This document shows, piece after piece, positions 6,679-6,905 of a stretch of DNA of 6,905 nt. The stretch is from the NCBI GenBank assembly GCA_964569055.1, contig CAZMSZ010000392.1, positions 1-6,905 of the forward strand, written 5' to 3'. Numbering within the stretch: position 1 is the first letter of the stretch; each line of letters starts with the position of its first letter. The notes beneath the pieces are model-generated. The model was not told the DNA's origin. It saw only the letters and a program-made list of their open reading frames with translations, and ran no database searches. The DNA is from JAWLGW01 sp964569055 (lineage in GTDB: Bacteria; Planctomycetota; J058). The position numbers and the translations under genes were made by a program.

Positions 6679-6905
6679 ATGGGGCGGTGGCTCGGATCGA
6701 CTTCCCCTCCTGGCGTGAAGGTTCGGGGTTGAGGCGAGTCGCTTGGACGTTCGGCGCGGGCGAGATGGTTGGTTCGAGGCGAGTCGCTTGGACGTTCGGC
6801 GCGGGCGAGATCGTTGGTTGGGCCGCCCGCTTGGACGTTCGGCGCGGGCGAGATCGTTGGTTGGGCCGCCCGCTTGGACGTTCGGCGCGGGCGAGATCGT
6901 TGGTT
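6605..6905. other. Non-coding region downstream of the operon
   Basis: I see no credible gene here on either strand. The region consists of the rest of the inverted-repeat element (to 6678), about 50-60 bp without recognisable signals (6679-6730), and the tandem repeat array that continues past the window edge. Base composition is visibly less GC-rich than in the genes, with frequent GTTGGTT and TTGG runs. Confidence 0.7.
6731..6905. repeat. Tandem repeat array, four copies of a 34-bp core, continuing beyond the window
   Basis: A 34-bp core starting GCTTGGACGTTCGG and ending GTTGGTT occurs at 6741-6774, 6786-6819, 6829-6862 and 6872-6905. The cores are identical except for one base in the first copy (GATGGTT instead of GATCGTT). 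Linkers are 11 bp before the second core (CGAGGCGAGTC) and 9 bp before the third and fourth (GGGCCGCCC). A near-identical 10-bp linker precedes the first core (GAGGCGAGTC, 6731-6740). Periods are 45, 43 and 43 bp. The last core ends exactly at the window edge, so the copy number is unknown. In copies 3 and 4 the linker's CGCCCGC can pair with GCGGGCG in the core (6824-6830 with 6844-6850 in copy 3), giving a 7-bp hairpin with a 13-nt loop. Confidence 0.93.

Noticed and set aside
6601..6685. Intrinsic transcription terminator
   Set aside because: The stem is strong, but the loop is long (35-46 nt) and no T-run follows the right arm, so I annotated it as an inverted repeat only.
6731..6905. CRISPR array
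   Set aside because: Intervening segments are only 9-11 bp and recur between units, whereas CRISPR spacers are longer and unique. No cas gene is present in the window.

Overview
The window is very GC-rich (third codon positions almost always G or C). It carries a bacterial Ser/Thr kinase of the kind expanded in Planctomycetota and Myxococcota, next to large signal-peptide proteins of unfamiliar architecture. I lean towards one of those two phyla, or a similar large-genome GC-rich lineage, but the sequence does not settle it. No tRNA, rRNA, CRISPR array, transposase or phage gene is visible.

Layout. Positions 1-711 (minus strand) hold the first 237 codons of a Hanks-type Ser/Thr protein kinase, cut off by the window edge. 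A 176-bp divergent intergenic region (712-887) separates it from two plus-strand genes, 888-4457 (1189 aa) and 4460-6604 (714 aa). These are only 2 bp apart and almost certainly form a translationally coupled operon. The remaining 301 bp (6605-6905) contain no gene. They hold a 16-bp inverted repeat whose left arm is tandemly duplicated and includes the last gene's stop codon, followed by a tandem array of a 34-bp core (four copies, periods 45, 43 and 43 bp) that runs into the window end.

The main interest is the two-gene operon. Both proteins begin with a Sec-type signal peptide and end with the same roughly 415-residue module, which aligns nearly without gaps. It consists of a hydrophobic helical section, a charged helical section, and two conserved motifs (GAPGDPxGAR and SRNRL). 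In front of this module each protein carries different enzyme-like domains. The first has a region resembling glutamine-synthetase-fold amidoligases and then an HExxH zinc metallopeptidase-like domain. The second has an RSH-type HD hydrolase domain (SpoT/MESH1-like) with all recognisable active-site residues present. This is a swappable-enzyme-plus-common-carrier layout that I do not recognise as a named system.

Two of the three enzyme types normally work on cytoplasmic nucleotides or ATP, so finding them behind signal peptides is paradoxical. Possible explanations are membrane-anchored envelope enzymes with new substrates, or exported effectors that act in another cell. The window does not decide between them. 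The divergent kinase could belong to the same locus, but nothing in the sequence proves a link.
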